A stretch of 49,821 nt of DNA from JABWBR01 sp036741235 (GTDB lineage: Bacteria; Bacteroidota; Bacteroidia; Chitinophagales; Saprospiraceae), in NCBI GenBank assembly GCA_036741235.1, contig DAINSQ010000012.1, positions 1 through 49,821 of the forward strand, given 5' to 3'. The notes beneath the pieces were generated by a model. It was not told the origin of the DNA, made no database searches, and saw nothing but the letters and a program-made list of their open reading frames with translations. This document shows positions 33,562 to 46,700 of this stretch, in pieces (position 1 is the stretch's first letter; each line of letters begins with the position of its first letter). The position numbers were made by a program, and so were the translations under genes.

Positions 33562-36500
33562 ATTCGCATGAATTTCAAACAAGCCTTTGATGTCGCGCTC
33601 TTCGATTGCGGCAAACGATGTCAGCGCTGAGCTGTTGATGTCGCCGATCTTGATGGCTATGAAGTCCTGACCAATTTGCTGATCGTTCAGATCGTTAATA
33701 TTGATCACTTCCGGGAAGTCTTCGAACCACGGATTATTCGGTACCGGGAACTGGTAAGAGGCCGGTACGAAACGCCAGCTCGTGTTGTTCGGGAAGTTGT
33801 CTTCCAGTGTCAGAATCAGCCTGCGAATCAGGATAATGTCCTGTACGGTAATCGTCTTCGAGTTGTTGGCGTCGGCAGCAATCAACTTGTACGGACTGTC
33901 AAGCGGTTCGGTAGTCAATATGTGCTTGGTTATCAAGATAATATCGAAGGTCGACACGCCGTTCAACGGATCGGTATCCAGCTGAGGAGTAACGGTGTAA
34001 TCGTAACCCGTCTGCAAGTTGTCGAAGGTATAGGCGCCCGACAAGCCGGTGGCGTACGACATGGTCAACTGACCGCTCAAATCTACGCTAACGCCTTCTA
34101 CCAATTCATCATCTTCGGTCACCACAACACCCGCGATCATACCGGTACCTGGAACGATATCCGGACATACGTCGAACATATTGTCCTGAACCAGTACATA
34201 GGTCTCGCAGAAGTCAAAGTTGGGGCCGCCCACCGTGCCGTCGGGTTGAACGGCGTAGGGGTTAAAGGCGCTATCCCAGGCGTAGATACGGATGATCGTC
34301 GTTGAAGGATCGGCGCAGGTCAGTATCAAACTGGTCTGCGAGGGATCCGGAATGTCGGAGCCGTTGGTCACTTCGTCGGCAATGTGTATCGAGTAGCGTA
34401 CCGGACCGGAGCAGTCTTCAACCGGGCTGGCTACAAAATCGCTGGCCCAGATTGTCATGGCGCCCGTATCGTTGAGGCCGTCGCCGTCTACGTCGCTGAC
34501 AGGCGCCACGGGCATCAGTTCGATGGCCAGGCCGTTGATACATATCGGCGTAGGCGCCTTGCAGTCAACTACTTCGAACGGTATTTCCAGTGCGTTGACA
34601 TTGCCGCAGCCGTCGTGAACGTGTACTTCAAACAGGTGCTGACCCAGCGGGAAGTTGCCTGCGATGACGAAATCCGGATAGGTTCCCGTCAGGCTTGCTG
34701 CTGTGATATCGCCGTCGAGTACGCCGTCGCTGAAGGCATCCAGCAGTACGGTGATTTCCAGATCGTCGGGCGTACAGTTTTCATCTATCGTAAACGGTAC
34801 TTCCACTGCACCCGGGCAGCCTTCGGCTATATCGCTTGAGTAAGAACAGAACGGTTCTGCGGCTGGAGCATTGATCACGGGTTGTACGTTATCGTAAACC
34901 TTGATCACCTGCGTATACTGCCAGTAACCTTTGGAGGTAATGGCCGTTGTGCCGTAGTTGCCGGGAACGCTGTTCATCCAGTAGCCTGCCGGGTTGGTTC
35001 TGCCGTCGCACGACGGGTTTTTGCTAAACGGCGCCGGTACGTTGTCACCTTCGTTGTTGTTGCGGTCGTAGTAGGTCACTTTCTGGCCCCCTACCCCACT
35101 CTGGCGTACAAGTACCCAGATATCCTCATCGCCCGGATTAGCATCGCAATCTTCATCGCGGCTTACTACTATGGGCGTGTCGGTACCGTTGTATTCGCAC
35201 CAGTTGATCACGCGGTATGTGCGGAAGATTTTGTAACACTCGTCGCCAGAGGCAGAGAATACTTCGTCTTGTACGCTGACGGCCAGCAAATCGCAACCCA
35301 GGTCGTTGACCTCGATGGTATCGGGATGCGGCACGCCGCAGTTGGCCGATGCATCTTTCGGGAATTTGATCTCGTAGTTGTGTATTTTCTGTATCGTAAT
35401 AATCTGTTGGCAGGTATTGGTAGAAACGTTACCTACCGCATCGATTACACTGAAGCGACGCACAATCGTACCCGAACCGCATTCCAGATCCCATATTGGG
35501 GCCAGTTCTTTTACCTGGGCGCCGGGGCAGTTGTCCGTTCCCGTTGCCAGACCGAAGAGTTGCTGCAACAGCAGCGTATCGGCCGGCGTTGCCTGCGATG
35601 TTTCACGCGGGAAATCGTAGGGCAACTCATCACAGGTAATCGTCACGTTGTGCGGTGCGGTGCAATACGGCTTCAGTTTGTCTTCGATGAGCACTTCCTG
35701 CCAGCATACGTTGCTCTTGTCGTCAAGCGTATCTACATCGGGGTAGCCGTCGCCGTCAAGGTCGGGGTTGCCATACCATGCGCCCCAAAGGCCGTCGCCG
35801 TCAGCGTCTTCCCAAACACGCATTTCGATGGTTACATTCGTATTTACATCGCAGCAACCGAATGATACGATATCCGACCAGGGGCCGAAGTAGGGTTCTA
35901 CCGGTTCGCAGGCATCGTTGACAGCATAGCTGCGGCGAACCTCGAGGCGAATGGGGCTACAGTTATCCCACGAGCCTTCGTCGATATCATCGGCGCTTAC
36001 CTGGGCGTAACCGTCACCGCCGATCGAGATATGCAGGTCGTCGTCGCAAATCGCTATGGGCGCGATATCATCTACAATGCGGAACGGACATTCAATGACC
36101 GTCTGGTGGTTGCAGGCATCCGTTACGATGTATCGGAAGAAGTAGCTGCCGATTTCAAGGTTGGCAACGATGCGCGACGCTCCGTCGGCTATGGTTGCCA
36201 CCACGATGGCCTGTTGCGTAGTGCCGGTTACCTGGCCGTATTGGTTGGTAACGTTCACCGTTGCAATATGAACTACTTCTGTCACTATTTGCGTGCCGGA
36301 GCAATTATCCTCCACTTGCGGTAGCGGCGCTTCTATAACAGCCGTGCAATCGTATGGTCCTGTAGAGTAGGTCAGCAGATCAGCCGTGCCGTCCCAGTCA
36401 TAATCTTCCACCGGACAGAACACCTCGGGTGCGCTGAAGTCGCCCACTTTGATGATCTGGTTGTATACGATGGTCGACGACGGAGCGCACCAGTTGAACA

Positions 36501-39500
36501 CTGTCCATTCGCGGCGGAATTCGTAGGTACCTTCGCAAACCTGCGCATGCGGGTAATCGAAATAGGAAGCCCCGAGGTTGCAATAGGAGTCGTCCAATTC
36601 AACTATACCGAACGCCGTGAACAAGAACGGGAATCCCGTCAGTGAAGGATGCGGATTGCCGTTTTGATCGGTCGGGATGGTCTCGTCGCATTCTACATAT
36701 ACTACGAACGGCGGCAGTATCACATCATCCATCGTAGCTTTGCGAACTGTGATTTCCTGTACGCACTGCGCGCTGTTGCCCGATTCGTCGGTTGCTACAA
36801 ATCTGCGCATGATCACAACCTCTCCACAGTCTCCGCCGTCTGACAATATCAGATCGGTAAATGTGATATCCGTAACCGGGTCGGTACAGTTGTCGATCGC
36901 AGTAGCCATTCCGGTGTATTGCGTGCTCAACAGGTTGCTGTAGATATGGTCTTCATCCGTGCAGATCAAGTCGCGCTTGCCCATTTGAACCGTTGCCGGT
37001 AAACCGGATATCAGGCCGTCGCCGTCGCTGTATACGGTGTAGCTGTAATCTCCCGTTTGGTTGGTATCAAACGACGTGGTCAGCAACACGTATTGAACGC
37101 CGGGTTCAAGCGGCAGCGACAAACGCAGGATCGGATCAAAAGGATCGAAGATGCCGAACGTGCCGTTGAGGTTGTCATCACCCAACGCTATGATATTGGC
37201 GCAAGGTTGATCAGCATTGAAACTGCCCTGGTACAGGGCTACGATGCCATCGCCCCAGCTCGTGTTCAAGTCGAAGGTATACACGTCAGGTTCGGTTACA
37301 GTAAATGTATACAGATCGTAGTAGTGCGGTCCGTTCACCGGGTTGGTCAAATTCAGGAAGCAGAAGTGGTCGTCCAGGTCAAGTTGCGGATCGCCGGCGC
37401 TCAGTGCGCCGCTGATCGTTTGTACCTGTTCGGTTACCATAGCCTGATCGGTGTCATCCGGGCAGGTAATAACCGGTTTGCGCTTGTCTTCTATCTTGAT
37501 CGTACCCCAGCAGTGGTTGCCGCACAAGGGGTCTTCTACCTTGAACGTAAGCGTTTGCCCGATAAAGGCTTCATTTACCGTATTGCCGAGGTCAAAACCC
37601 GATGAAGTGTAAATGTGCACTTCAAGCGCGTTGTAGCAGGGCAAATCGCCTTCCAGCAAGTTGTCAACACCTACCTCAGCTACACAGTTTTCACCCAGAC
37701 TGATGTTGATATCGGCGTTGCAAACCAGGTTTTCGATAGACACAATCTCCAGTTCCAGGATGGCTGTGCGGTTGGCGCAGCCGTTGATGCCGGAAATGGT
37801 GTAGGCGAAGTGGTACAAGCCGGGAGCGAGGCCTGAAACAGGCACTGCGCTTGGATTGCTCAGATTGAGGCCCGAGTTGTCCAGATCAGTCCAGTATCCT
37901 CCGGTGTCCGGGTTGCCGTTGAGCGAGCCGAAGAAGTCAACTACTACTACAGCTTCAGAACAGCCGAGACAAGTTTCGATATGGGTATCTACGCCTGCCG
38001 TACGGTAGCATTCCAGTTCTACTTCTGCCGGATCGTGGTCGTCTTCATCTTCGCCGATAGTGCCGTTGCCGTTGACGTCGTTGTCGTGTACGTAGGTATC
38101 GTTGTTGCCGTTGCTGTCAGGCGTCGAGTCGATATCCTGTTTTGGATCGCCGTTGGTATCGGTGGCTGCGCTGATCTCTGCAAAATTGACCAGTTCGAGG
38201 CCTTCCGCTACATCGGGGGCTACCACCAGGTTGATCTCCACGTATACCGAGGCGCCGGGCAGTAATCCGGTGCTCGCCAGGGCGCCGTTGGTCACGCTGA
38301 GCGTAGTGGTCGGTTGACCGCCAACCAGGCTCCAGCCCGGGTTCAGCGTCGGGAAGAACAACAAACCCTGCGGCAAGTAATCAGTCACCTGGATGTTGTC
38401 GGCAGCGATCATACCCTGGTTGATTACTTCGATCACGAAGGTAATCGTGTCGTTCAGACCTACGGTGCTCAATTGCCCAACTTCCAGTGTCTTGATCAAC
38501 GCCAGATCGAATACCTGCGTGATTATCGTGGCTATGTCGTGGTCGTCTTCGTCTTCGCCACCGAGGCCGTCGCCGCTGATCTCGTTGTCTTGCAAGAAGA
38601 CGTCGTCATTGGCGGCATCGGGTTCGGAGTCCATATCCACTACGCTGTTGCCGTTTTGATCGGTAGCGCTTGTTACTTCCGCCGTGTTAACGATCTGCGT
38701 ACCCGGAGGCAGCGGGTTGTCAACGACGAGCGTGATGGTCACATCAACAGTAGCATTGGGCGCCAGTCCGCCGGCGGGCAATTCACCCTGCGCTACGCTG
38801 AGCGTAGTGGTCGGGTTGCCTCCAGACAGGCTCCAGCCCGGGTTCAGGGCCGCTACAAAGTTGAGCGTAGCGGGCACATAGTCGGTAACCACGATATTGT
38901 CAGCCGGGATGGTACCCTGATTGAATACCGTAATAACAAACTGTACCGTATCGCCTGGCTCTACACCGTAGGCTTGTCCGGGCGCCAGTTGTTTCACCAG
39001 CGCAAGGTCGAACGATAAGGTGCTGATTGTCGCCTGGTCGTGGTCGTCTTCGTCGCCGCCCTGGAGTCCGTTGCCGTTGATCTCGTTATCTACCAGATAG
39101 TTGTCATTATTGACACCATCCGGATTGGAATCGATATCGTCTTGCGAATTACCAACGTCGTCAGTAGCTTTGCTGATCTCAGCCCAGTTGATAATCTGCA
39201 GGCCCTGCGGCAGCGGATCGGCCAGTACCAATTGCAGAGTAATCGTTACCGTCTCGCCCGGCGCCAATCCGCCTGCGGGCAGTTCGCCTTCCGAAACGCG
39301 CAGCGTAGTGCGGGCGCGGTTGCCGGAAACAAACACCCAACCGGGGTTCAATGCATTGTCGAAGAGCAATTGAGCCGGCAGATAGTCCGTGATTTCGATA
39401 TTGTCGGCAGCTATTTGTCCCTGGTTGATCACCTGTATGGAGTAGCTTACCGTGTCGCCGGGGGCCACTACAGCTTCCTGACCCGGGCTGAGCAGTTTTA

Positions 39501-42500
39501 CCAAAGCCAGGTCGAATGCTTCTGTAATGACCGTTGCCGGGTCGTGGTCGTCTTCGTCGCCGCCGGCCAAACCGTCGCCGTCGATGTAGTTATCTTGCAG
39601 GTACAGGTCGTTGTTACCATTGTTGTCCGGCGTAGAGTCGTCGTCTTGCTGGGGCGCTCCGGCGTCATCCGTGGCGCTTACGATTTCCGCCCAGTTCGTC
39701 AGGCTGATGCCCGGATCGAGCGGCGAATCAAGGATCAACAGGATTGTAACGGTAGCTGTCTGACCGGGTAACAAACCTCCGACAGGCAAATCGCCTTCCG
39801 ATACGCGTAGGTTAGTGATCACTTTGCCCAGCGAAACCGTCCAGCCAGGGTTCAAGGTTCCGTCAAAGTTCATGCCGGCAGGCACATAGTCTACCAGGCG
39901 GATATTGTCGGCAGCTATCGAACCCTGATTGACAACGGCAATGGTAAAGCTTACTGTATCGCCGGGTTCTACGATCATCGGTTGACCGGGGCTGAGCTGC
40001 TTGTACAAGGCCAGGTCAAAGATCTCTACGACTACCGTTGCCGGATCGTGGTCGTCTTCATCACCGCCTGCAACAGCATCGCCGTTGATTTCGTCGTCTT
40101 GCAGGAATATGTCGTTATCCGGATTGCTGTCGGGCTGCGAGTCTACATCGTCGGTTTCATAACCTTGTTCGTCTGTAGCGCGTGTAATTTCAGCCCAGTT
40201 GACAAATTCGTAACCGGCAGCAAGCGGAGCGTCAATTATCAAATAAATATTGACGCTTACCTCATCGCCGGGCAGCAAGCCGCCGGCTGCTATCTCGCCT
40301 TCTGCAACGCTCAGCAGCGTTTGCGCTACATCGCCGGCAGTATTGACGGTCCAGCCTGGGTTCAAACCTGCGTCGAAATTCATGCCGGCAGGGATATAAT
40401 CTGCCAGTGCGATGCTATCGGCGGCAATTTGCCCCTGGTTGAACACGCGAATGGTGTAAACTACCGTATCGCCGGGTTCAACCGTTTCACTCTGGCCCGG
40501 GCCGAGCTGCTTGACGAGCGCAAGGTCGAAGGTCTTCACTACCAGTTGTGCCGGGTCGTGATCGTCTTCGTCTCCGCCGTCCTGGCCGTTGCCGTTGATC
40601 TCGTTGTCCGTCAGATACGTATCGTTTTCCCTGTCAATGTCGGGGTCAGAGTCGATATCTTCCGGTACGTTTCCTTCTATGTCTTCGGCATAACCGATCT
40701 CTGCCAGGTTTACCATTACCGTATTGGCCGGCAGCGGGTCTTTAACTCGCATCGTGATGTCTACGATGTAGCTATCTCCCGGATAGATGGTATCCGTGAT
40801 GGTCAAGCTCGCAAAGGAGGTACCTACCACTGGCGGTGGCCCCAAATGCGTCCAGTCGGTATCGCTCAGCACAAAGTGGTCCACATCCCAGGAGTCATAG
40901 ATCAGTACGTTTTTGGCAGGTATCTGGCCCTGGTTGACTACCGTAATTCGGAAGGTTACCAGATCGCCGGGTTCTACCAGTTGCTGCTGGCCTGGCGCCA
41001 AGGTTTTAAAGAGCGCAAGGTCAAACGAATTCATCGTAACTACTGCGGGGTCGTGGTCGTCTTCGTCTTCTCCATTGAGGCCATCGCCTTGTATTTCATT
41101 GTCTTCGAAATAGTTGTCATTATCGACAATGCCGTCAGCCTCTGAATCTATATCATTCTGATCATTGTCTTCGTTGTCTTCTGCGCTGCTAATTTCAGCC
41201 CAGTTCCACAATTGCGTTCCGGCAGGAAGTTCATCCTGCATGTAAAGTCTAATGGCTACTGTCACGTTTTGACCGCTTTGCAGGCCGTTAGCGGGCAGCT
41301 CGTCACCGGCATTCAGCATACGCGTAGCTTTGTTGCCGGTTATGCTTGTCCAATCAGCATCGGCCAGGATCATGCCTGCAGGGATGTGATCGGTAATTTC
41401 GATGCTGTCAGCAGCGATCTGGCCCTGGTTGATGACCGTGATGAAGTACAGCACGGTATCACCGGTGCTCACAAACTCGTCTTCGTTAGGGCCGAGTTCT
41501 TTGATGAGCGCAAGGTCGAATACTTCCGTGATTACAGTTGCTATATCGTGGTCGTCTTCGTCTTCGCCGTCATTGCCGTTGCCGCTCACTTCGTTGTCCT
41601 GCGTCAATACATCGTTCGTGCCGTTGCCGTCGGGCGTGGAGTCAACGTCGATCTGGTCGTCTCCGTTTTCATCCGTAGCGTCGGTAACTTCTGCAAAGTT
41701 GTTGATTGACAGTCCGCCAGGTAGCGGCGCATCTAAAGTCAGGTACAAATCTACTTCTACGGAATCAGTAGGCTGCAGGCCGCCCGCCGGCAGATCGCCG
41801 TTGGCTACGCTGATGGTGCGTTGTACGAGTGCTCCTACCTGGGCCCAGCCGTTGTTGCCGTTGATACCGCTTTCGAAATACATCTGGGCAGGAACATAGT
41901 CACTTACCAAGATATTATCAGCAGCAATAGTGCCCTGGTTGATTACGCGAATGCGATAATGCACCGTATCGCCAGGTTCTACAGTCAGCGATTGGCCGGG
42001 AGCCAGCAGCTTCATCAAGGCCAGGTCGAAGGTCTCTACCGTTACATCGGCATAGTCGTGGTCGTCTTCGTCTTCGCCGTTGTTGCCGTCGCCGCTTACG
42101 TCGTTGTCGTTGTTGACCACGTCGTCGTTCGGGTTGTCATTGGGCGTCGAGTCGTCGTCAACCTGCGGATCGCCGTTTTCGTCCGTGGCTTCCGAGATCT
42201 CCGTGAAGTTCCTCAGGCTCATGCCGGCCGTCAGCGGATCATTTACCGTAAGGAAAATATCCACCTCTACCGATGCGCCCGGCGCAAGGCCGCCCGCTGC
42301 CAGTTCGTCGCCCTGGTTCAGTACGCGACTTACCGTGCTGCCGATCAGCACCCAACCTTCGTTGTTGTTGCCTGTAATACCGCCTTCGTAGCTCATGCCC
42401 GTGGGCACGTAGTCGCTCACTTCTATGTTGTCGGCGGCTATCTCGCCCTGGTTGATCACGCGAATCACGTAGTGGACCGTGTCGCCCGGTTCTACCGTGG

Positions 42501-43079
42501 CGCTCTGGCCAGGCGCCAGCAACTTGATCGAGGCAAGGTCAAAACGCTGCGTCACTACCGACGCCACGTCGTGATCATCTTCATCCTCGCCGTTATTGCC
42601 GTTGCCGTCTACGTAGTTGTCCTGGGTCAATACGTCGTTCGTATCATTGGCGTCCGGTGTCGAGTCTACATCCTGCTGGGCATCGCCGTTTTCGTCTGTA
42701 GCTGCGCTCACCTCTGCGTAGTTATCTATCTGCGTGCCGGCTGCCAACGGGCTGCCAAGGGTCAGGTACAGGCTTACCTCTACTGAGTCGCCCGGCGCAA
42801 GGCCGCCCGAAGGCAGGTCGCCCGCTGCTACACTCAAGGTCCGCTGTACATCACTGCCAACCAGCGTCCAGTTGACGTTGCCCGCAATGCCGGCCTCGTA
42901 GCTCATGTTCGCAGGAACATAATCCGTAATCAGAATATTGTCGGCCGCTATCATACCCTGGTTGATCACACGGATGCGATAGTGAATCGTATCGCCAGGC
43001 TCTACCGAGGCGCTCTGACCCGTGGCCAGCAGCTTCATCAAGGCCAGGTCGAAGGTCTCTACCGTTACATCGGCATAGT
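33562..43079 (-). CDS. Central segment of the giant adhesin: DUF11 array, HYR-like domains, PPC-like and dockerin-like domains
   Basis: The frame is open across 9.5 kb. From 43079 to about 38010 it holds ten DUF11 repeats of about 170 aa (VEPGDTVxxxIxVxNQG … AADNI … DYVPAGM … DEDDHDPA), each joined by an Asp-rich hinge. A short linker (GVDTHIETCLGC) follows. Then come a run of HYR/Ig-like domains to about 34500 (KPVITCPDDTDQ, APIAICDDDLHISIG, KAPTPICINGLAIEL), one PPC-like domain near 37000-37440 (DVYTFDLNTSWGDGIVALYQG), a carboxypeptidase-regulatory-like Cna domain (VVTEDDELVEGVSVDLSG) and a dockerin-like pair of Asp-rich EF-hand motifs (AADANNSKTITVQDIILIRRLI, AIKIGDINSS). It continues N-terminally across the 43080 gap. 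Probably an extended calcium-stiffened stalk. Confidence 0.88.
42002..42548 (-). repeat. 547-bp exact repeat, copy 1
   Basis: Identical to 43180-43726 at every base I compared, and different immediately outside both ends. It covers a whole DUF11 unit plus the hinge (VSGDGNNGEDEDDHDYADV). Confidence 0.9.
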
Positions 43080-43179
43080 NNNNNNNNNNNNNNNNNNNNN
43101 NNNNNNNNNNNNNNNNNNNNNNNNNNNNNNNNNNNNNNNNNNNNNNNNNNNNNNNNNNNNNNNNNNNNNNNNNNNNNNN
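43080..43179. other. Assembly gap (100 N), probably false (overlapping contig ends)
   Basis: The 55 bases before the gap (43025-43079) are identical to the 55 bases after it (43180-43234). Dropping 155 bases (gap plus one copy) joins the frames of the two giant segments exactly. Confidence 0.9.
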
Positions 43180-43726
43180 GCCAGCAGCTTCATCAAGGCC
43201 AGGTCGAAGGTCTCTACCGTTACATCGGCATAGTCGTGGTCGTCTTCGTCTTCGCCGTTGTTGCCGTCGCCGCTTACGTCGTTGTCGTTGTTGACCACGT
43301 CGTCGTTCGGGTTGTCATTGGGCGTCGAGTCGTCGTCAACCTGCGGATCGCCGTTTTCGTCCGTGGCTTCCGAGATCTCCGTGAAGTTCCTCAGGCTCAT
43401 GCCGGCCGTCAGCGGATCATTTACCGTAAGGAAAATATCCACCTCTACCGATGCGCCCGGCGCAAGGCCGCCCGCTGCCAGTTCGTCGCCCTGGTTCAGT
43501 ACGCGACTTACCGTGCTGCCGATCAGCACCCAACCTTCGTTGTTGTTGCCTGTAATACCGCCTTCGTAGCTCATGCCCGTGGGCACGTAGTCGCTCACTT
43601 CTATGTTGTCGGCGGCTATCTCGCCCTGGTTGATCACGCGAATCACGTAGTGGACCGTGTCGCCCGGTTCTACCGTGGCGCTCTGGCCAGGCGCCAGCAA
43701 CTTGATCGAGGCAAGGTCAAAACGCT
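43180..43726 (-). repeat. 547-bp exact repeat, copy 2
   Basis: Second copy of 42002-42548. If the false gap is removed, the two copies lie 1,023 bp (341 codons, two DUF11 units) apart, in frame. Confidence 0.9.
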
Positions 43727-46700
43727 CTACCACCACCGAGGCGGGGTCATGGTCGTCTTCGTCGCCGCCATTGTTGCCATTGCCATTTATTTCATTATCT
43801 GTCAAATAGTTATCATCATTGGGATCGTCGTTCGGCGTTGAATCTACATCTGGTTGAGGCGTACCGAATTCATCGGTAGCGCCACTGACCTCCGCCAGGT
43901 TAGTCAATACGGTTCCAGCTGCAAGCGGAGCGTCAACCACCAGTACGATGTCAATAGAAGTCGTTTGACCGATATCGAGTACGCCGGGCAGCGAAGTCAC
44001 AGCACCGCCGGCTACAGCGCTCCAAGCCGGGTTGAGTGTGGCGTCGAAGTTGAAGCCAGCCGGGATGTAGTCGAATACTTCGATGTTAGCGGCAGCGAGG
44101 TTGCCCTGGTTGACTACCGTAATGGTGAAAGTCACCGTATCGGCGGGTTCTACCGTAGCGTCTTCGCCTGCTGCCAGCGTTTTGAACAAAGCGAGGTCAA
44201 ACTGAATAGGCACAAAGCCGAAGTCAACCGTCATATCGCCGTTGTTGTCGTCGGCATCGTCTTGCGTGCCACCTTGCGCGTCTTCCTGGGCGCCTGTGGG
44301 TTCTGCGCCGGCCATCAACATGATCACCGGTGAAGTAACCGTGGCGCCCTGACCGCCGGCTTGAGCGCCGTTGTCATCGAAGTCTTCCTGGTTGTCATTC
44401 ACATCCGTGTCGACACTCGACAGGGGAAGTCCAGCCAGAGACATGCCTGCGCCGAACTGTGCGGCGGATATTTGTACGTAGTATTTCCCTTCATACAAAC
44501 CTCCGAAGAAATAATCACCGTTGGAGTCCGTTACGTCAGTAGCGATGAGTACGTCGTCGCCGCCGCCGACAAGCTGGTCGGGGCCTGCGTCGTACAATTC
44601 CATCACGACGCCGGGAATACCCACTTCAACGGGGTTGGGATCTTGAATGCCGTTGTTATTGAAATCCACAAAAACCGTCGAGCCAATGCTCACTGCAGGT
44701 GTAAAGCCGAAGTCTTTGGTCATATCGCCGTTGTTGTCGTCGGCGTCGTCTTGCGCACCGCCGCTGCCCGGCTCTGTTGTAGATTCGGTATTTGCAATAA
44801 GCAAGAACTCAGGGCTCATCACCATGCCGCCGGCGCCGCCCATCTGGAGGCCGTTGTCGTCGGCGTCGGTTGTGTTATCCGAAGCGCTTGTAGCGATATC
44901 TTCGCTGGAAAGCGGATAATCGGCCAGCGGACCGCCCGCAGCCAGTTGATCCGGCTGAATCTTCAGGTAGTATTCACCTTCGGGCAAACCGCCCATGAAG
45001 AAGTCGCCGTTGTTATCAGTTACATCACTGCCAACAAGTTGGTCGTCAGCCGTGCCTTTGATGCCGTCGGGGCCGGTGCGCCATAATTGAACGGTCACGC
45101 CAGGAATACCCGTTTCTCCGGCGCCGTCATCGACGCCATTGTTATTGGCATCTACAAATACGTTGGAGCCTACGCTTACGGCGGGTATCAAACCAAAGTC
45201 GACCGTCATATCGCCGTTGTCGTCGTCGGCATCATCCAATGTGCCGCCCGTACCGGGTTCGCCAATGGGCTCAGTGCCGGCAGCCAGGGTAACCAGCGGG
45301 CTCATGATCATGCCGCCCGAGCCGCCCATCTGGATGCCGTTGTCGTCGCTGTCCATCTGGTCGTCGTTTTCGTTGGTCGGTTCGCTCGACAGGGGATAGG
45401 CCACTGCTGCGCCGCCGGCTGCGAAGTTGCTCATTGGCAGTTTTACATAGTATACGCCGGGCATCAGATTGCCGAAGCGGTAGAAACCGCCTGCGTTGGT
45501 AATCATACCGCCCGTAGCGTCGTCAGCAGTGCCCACGAGGCCGTCGGGACCGGCGGGGATTTCGATGTCGTCGGCAGTGCCTTTCACACCGTCGGGGCCG
45601 GCGTTGAATAACTGTACTGTTACGCCTGCAAGTCCGAGTTCGCCGGCATTTTGTATGCCGTTGTTGTCGGTAGCGTTTTGTCCGGGCAGGTCGTCGATAA
45701 ATACGGTAGATCCGATAGCCAAAACGGGCACAAAACCGAAGTCCTGGGTCATATCGCCGTTGTCGTCGTCAAAATCATCCTGGTCGCTGCCCTGGCCGTC
45801 TTCTGCATTGGCCAGGGGCTCCGTATCGGCTGCAAGGGTAAATTCGGGGCTCATTACGAAGTAGGTTGTGCCTACCAGGCCCATTTCAATACCGTTGTCG
45901 TCGTCGTCTTCGCCATTATCGTTGGCGTCAGTCGGCGCACTTGACACAAAACCGTTGAGGGGTTCGCCGGCGCCAAATTCAGCCGCCTGAATCGCGATAT
46001 AGTATTCGCCGGGATACAATCCGCCGAAGAAATAATCGCCATTGGCATCTGTAATTTGCGTACCGACAAGCGCGTCGTCGCCGTTGCCTTTGATGCCGTC
46101 AGGGCCGGTTGAATAGAGCGTCAAGGTTACGCCCGGGATGCCGTTTTCGCTGTCTTGCGGCTCAAACTGGCCGTCGTTGTCGATATCGGTAAACACGGTA
46201 GAACCAACACTCAGGGCCGGTACGAAACCGAAGTCCTTGGTCATATCGCCGTTGTTGTCGTCGGCATTGTCTTGTGCGCCACCGGGGCCGGGTTCCGTCG
46301 TCGGCTCGCTGTCGGCAGTGAGCGTGAACTCGGGGCTCATCACCATGCCGCCGGCGCCGCCCATCTGGATACCGTTGTCATCGCCGTCCATCTGGTCGTC
46401 GTTTTCATTGGTCGGGTCGCTCGACAGCGGGAAGGCCTCAGCTGCGCCGCCGTTAGCGAAATTGCTTACGGGGAGTTTTACGTAATATACTTCAGGCAAC
46501 AAGTTGCCGAAATAGTAGTTGCCGCCAGCGTCGGTTACCATGCCGCCTGCTGCGTCGTCGGCAGTGCCCAGCAGGCCGTCGGGGCCTACGTTGATTTCTA
46601 CGTCGTCAGCATTGCCTTTGATGCCGTCGGGGCCGGCAGTAAACAACTGTACGGTAACCCCAGGCAAACCGTTTTCGCCGGCATCCTGGAGGCCGTTGTT

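Larger units (their letters stand above)
38010..44202 (-). repeat. DUF11 tandem repeat array (about 12 units)
   Basis: Twelve FDLA(L/S)xK-started units of about 510 bp, counted from the translation, with the two contig ends at 43080 taken as one unit. Units 2 and 4 from the N-terminus share 547 identical bases (43180-43726 and 42002-42548). The others diverge, so this pair is recent or homogenised. Confidence 0.8.

Noticed and set aside
32913..33614. Separate small T9SS protein starting at 33614
   Set aside because: Its apparent N-terminus lies beyond the 10-N gap in a frame shifted from the giant gene. The sequence continues the dockerin/cohesin region of that gene.
39982..41145. Long plus-strand open frame (387 codons), with others at 41821-42786, 34882-35865 and 30293-31252
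   Set aside because: They lie opposite the Asp/Asn-rich repeats of the giant genes. GAC/GAT/AAC codons read backwards give Val/Ile-rich frames without stops. There is no family resemblance and no start context.
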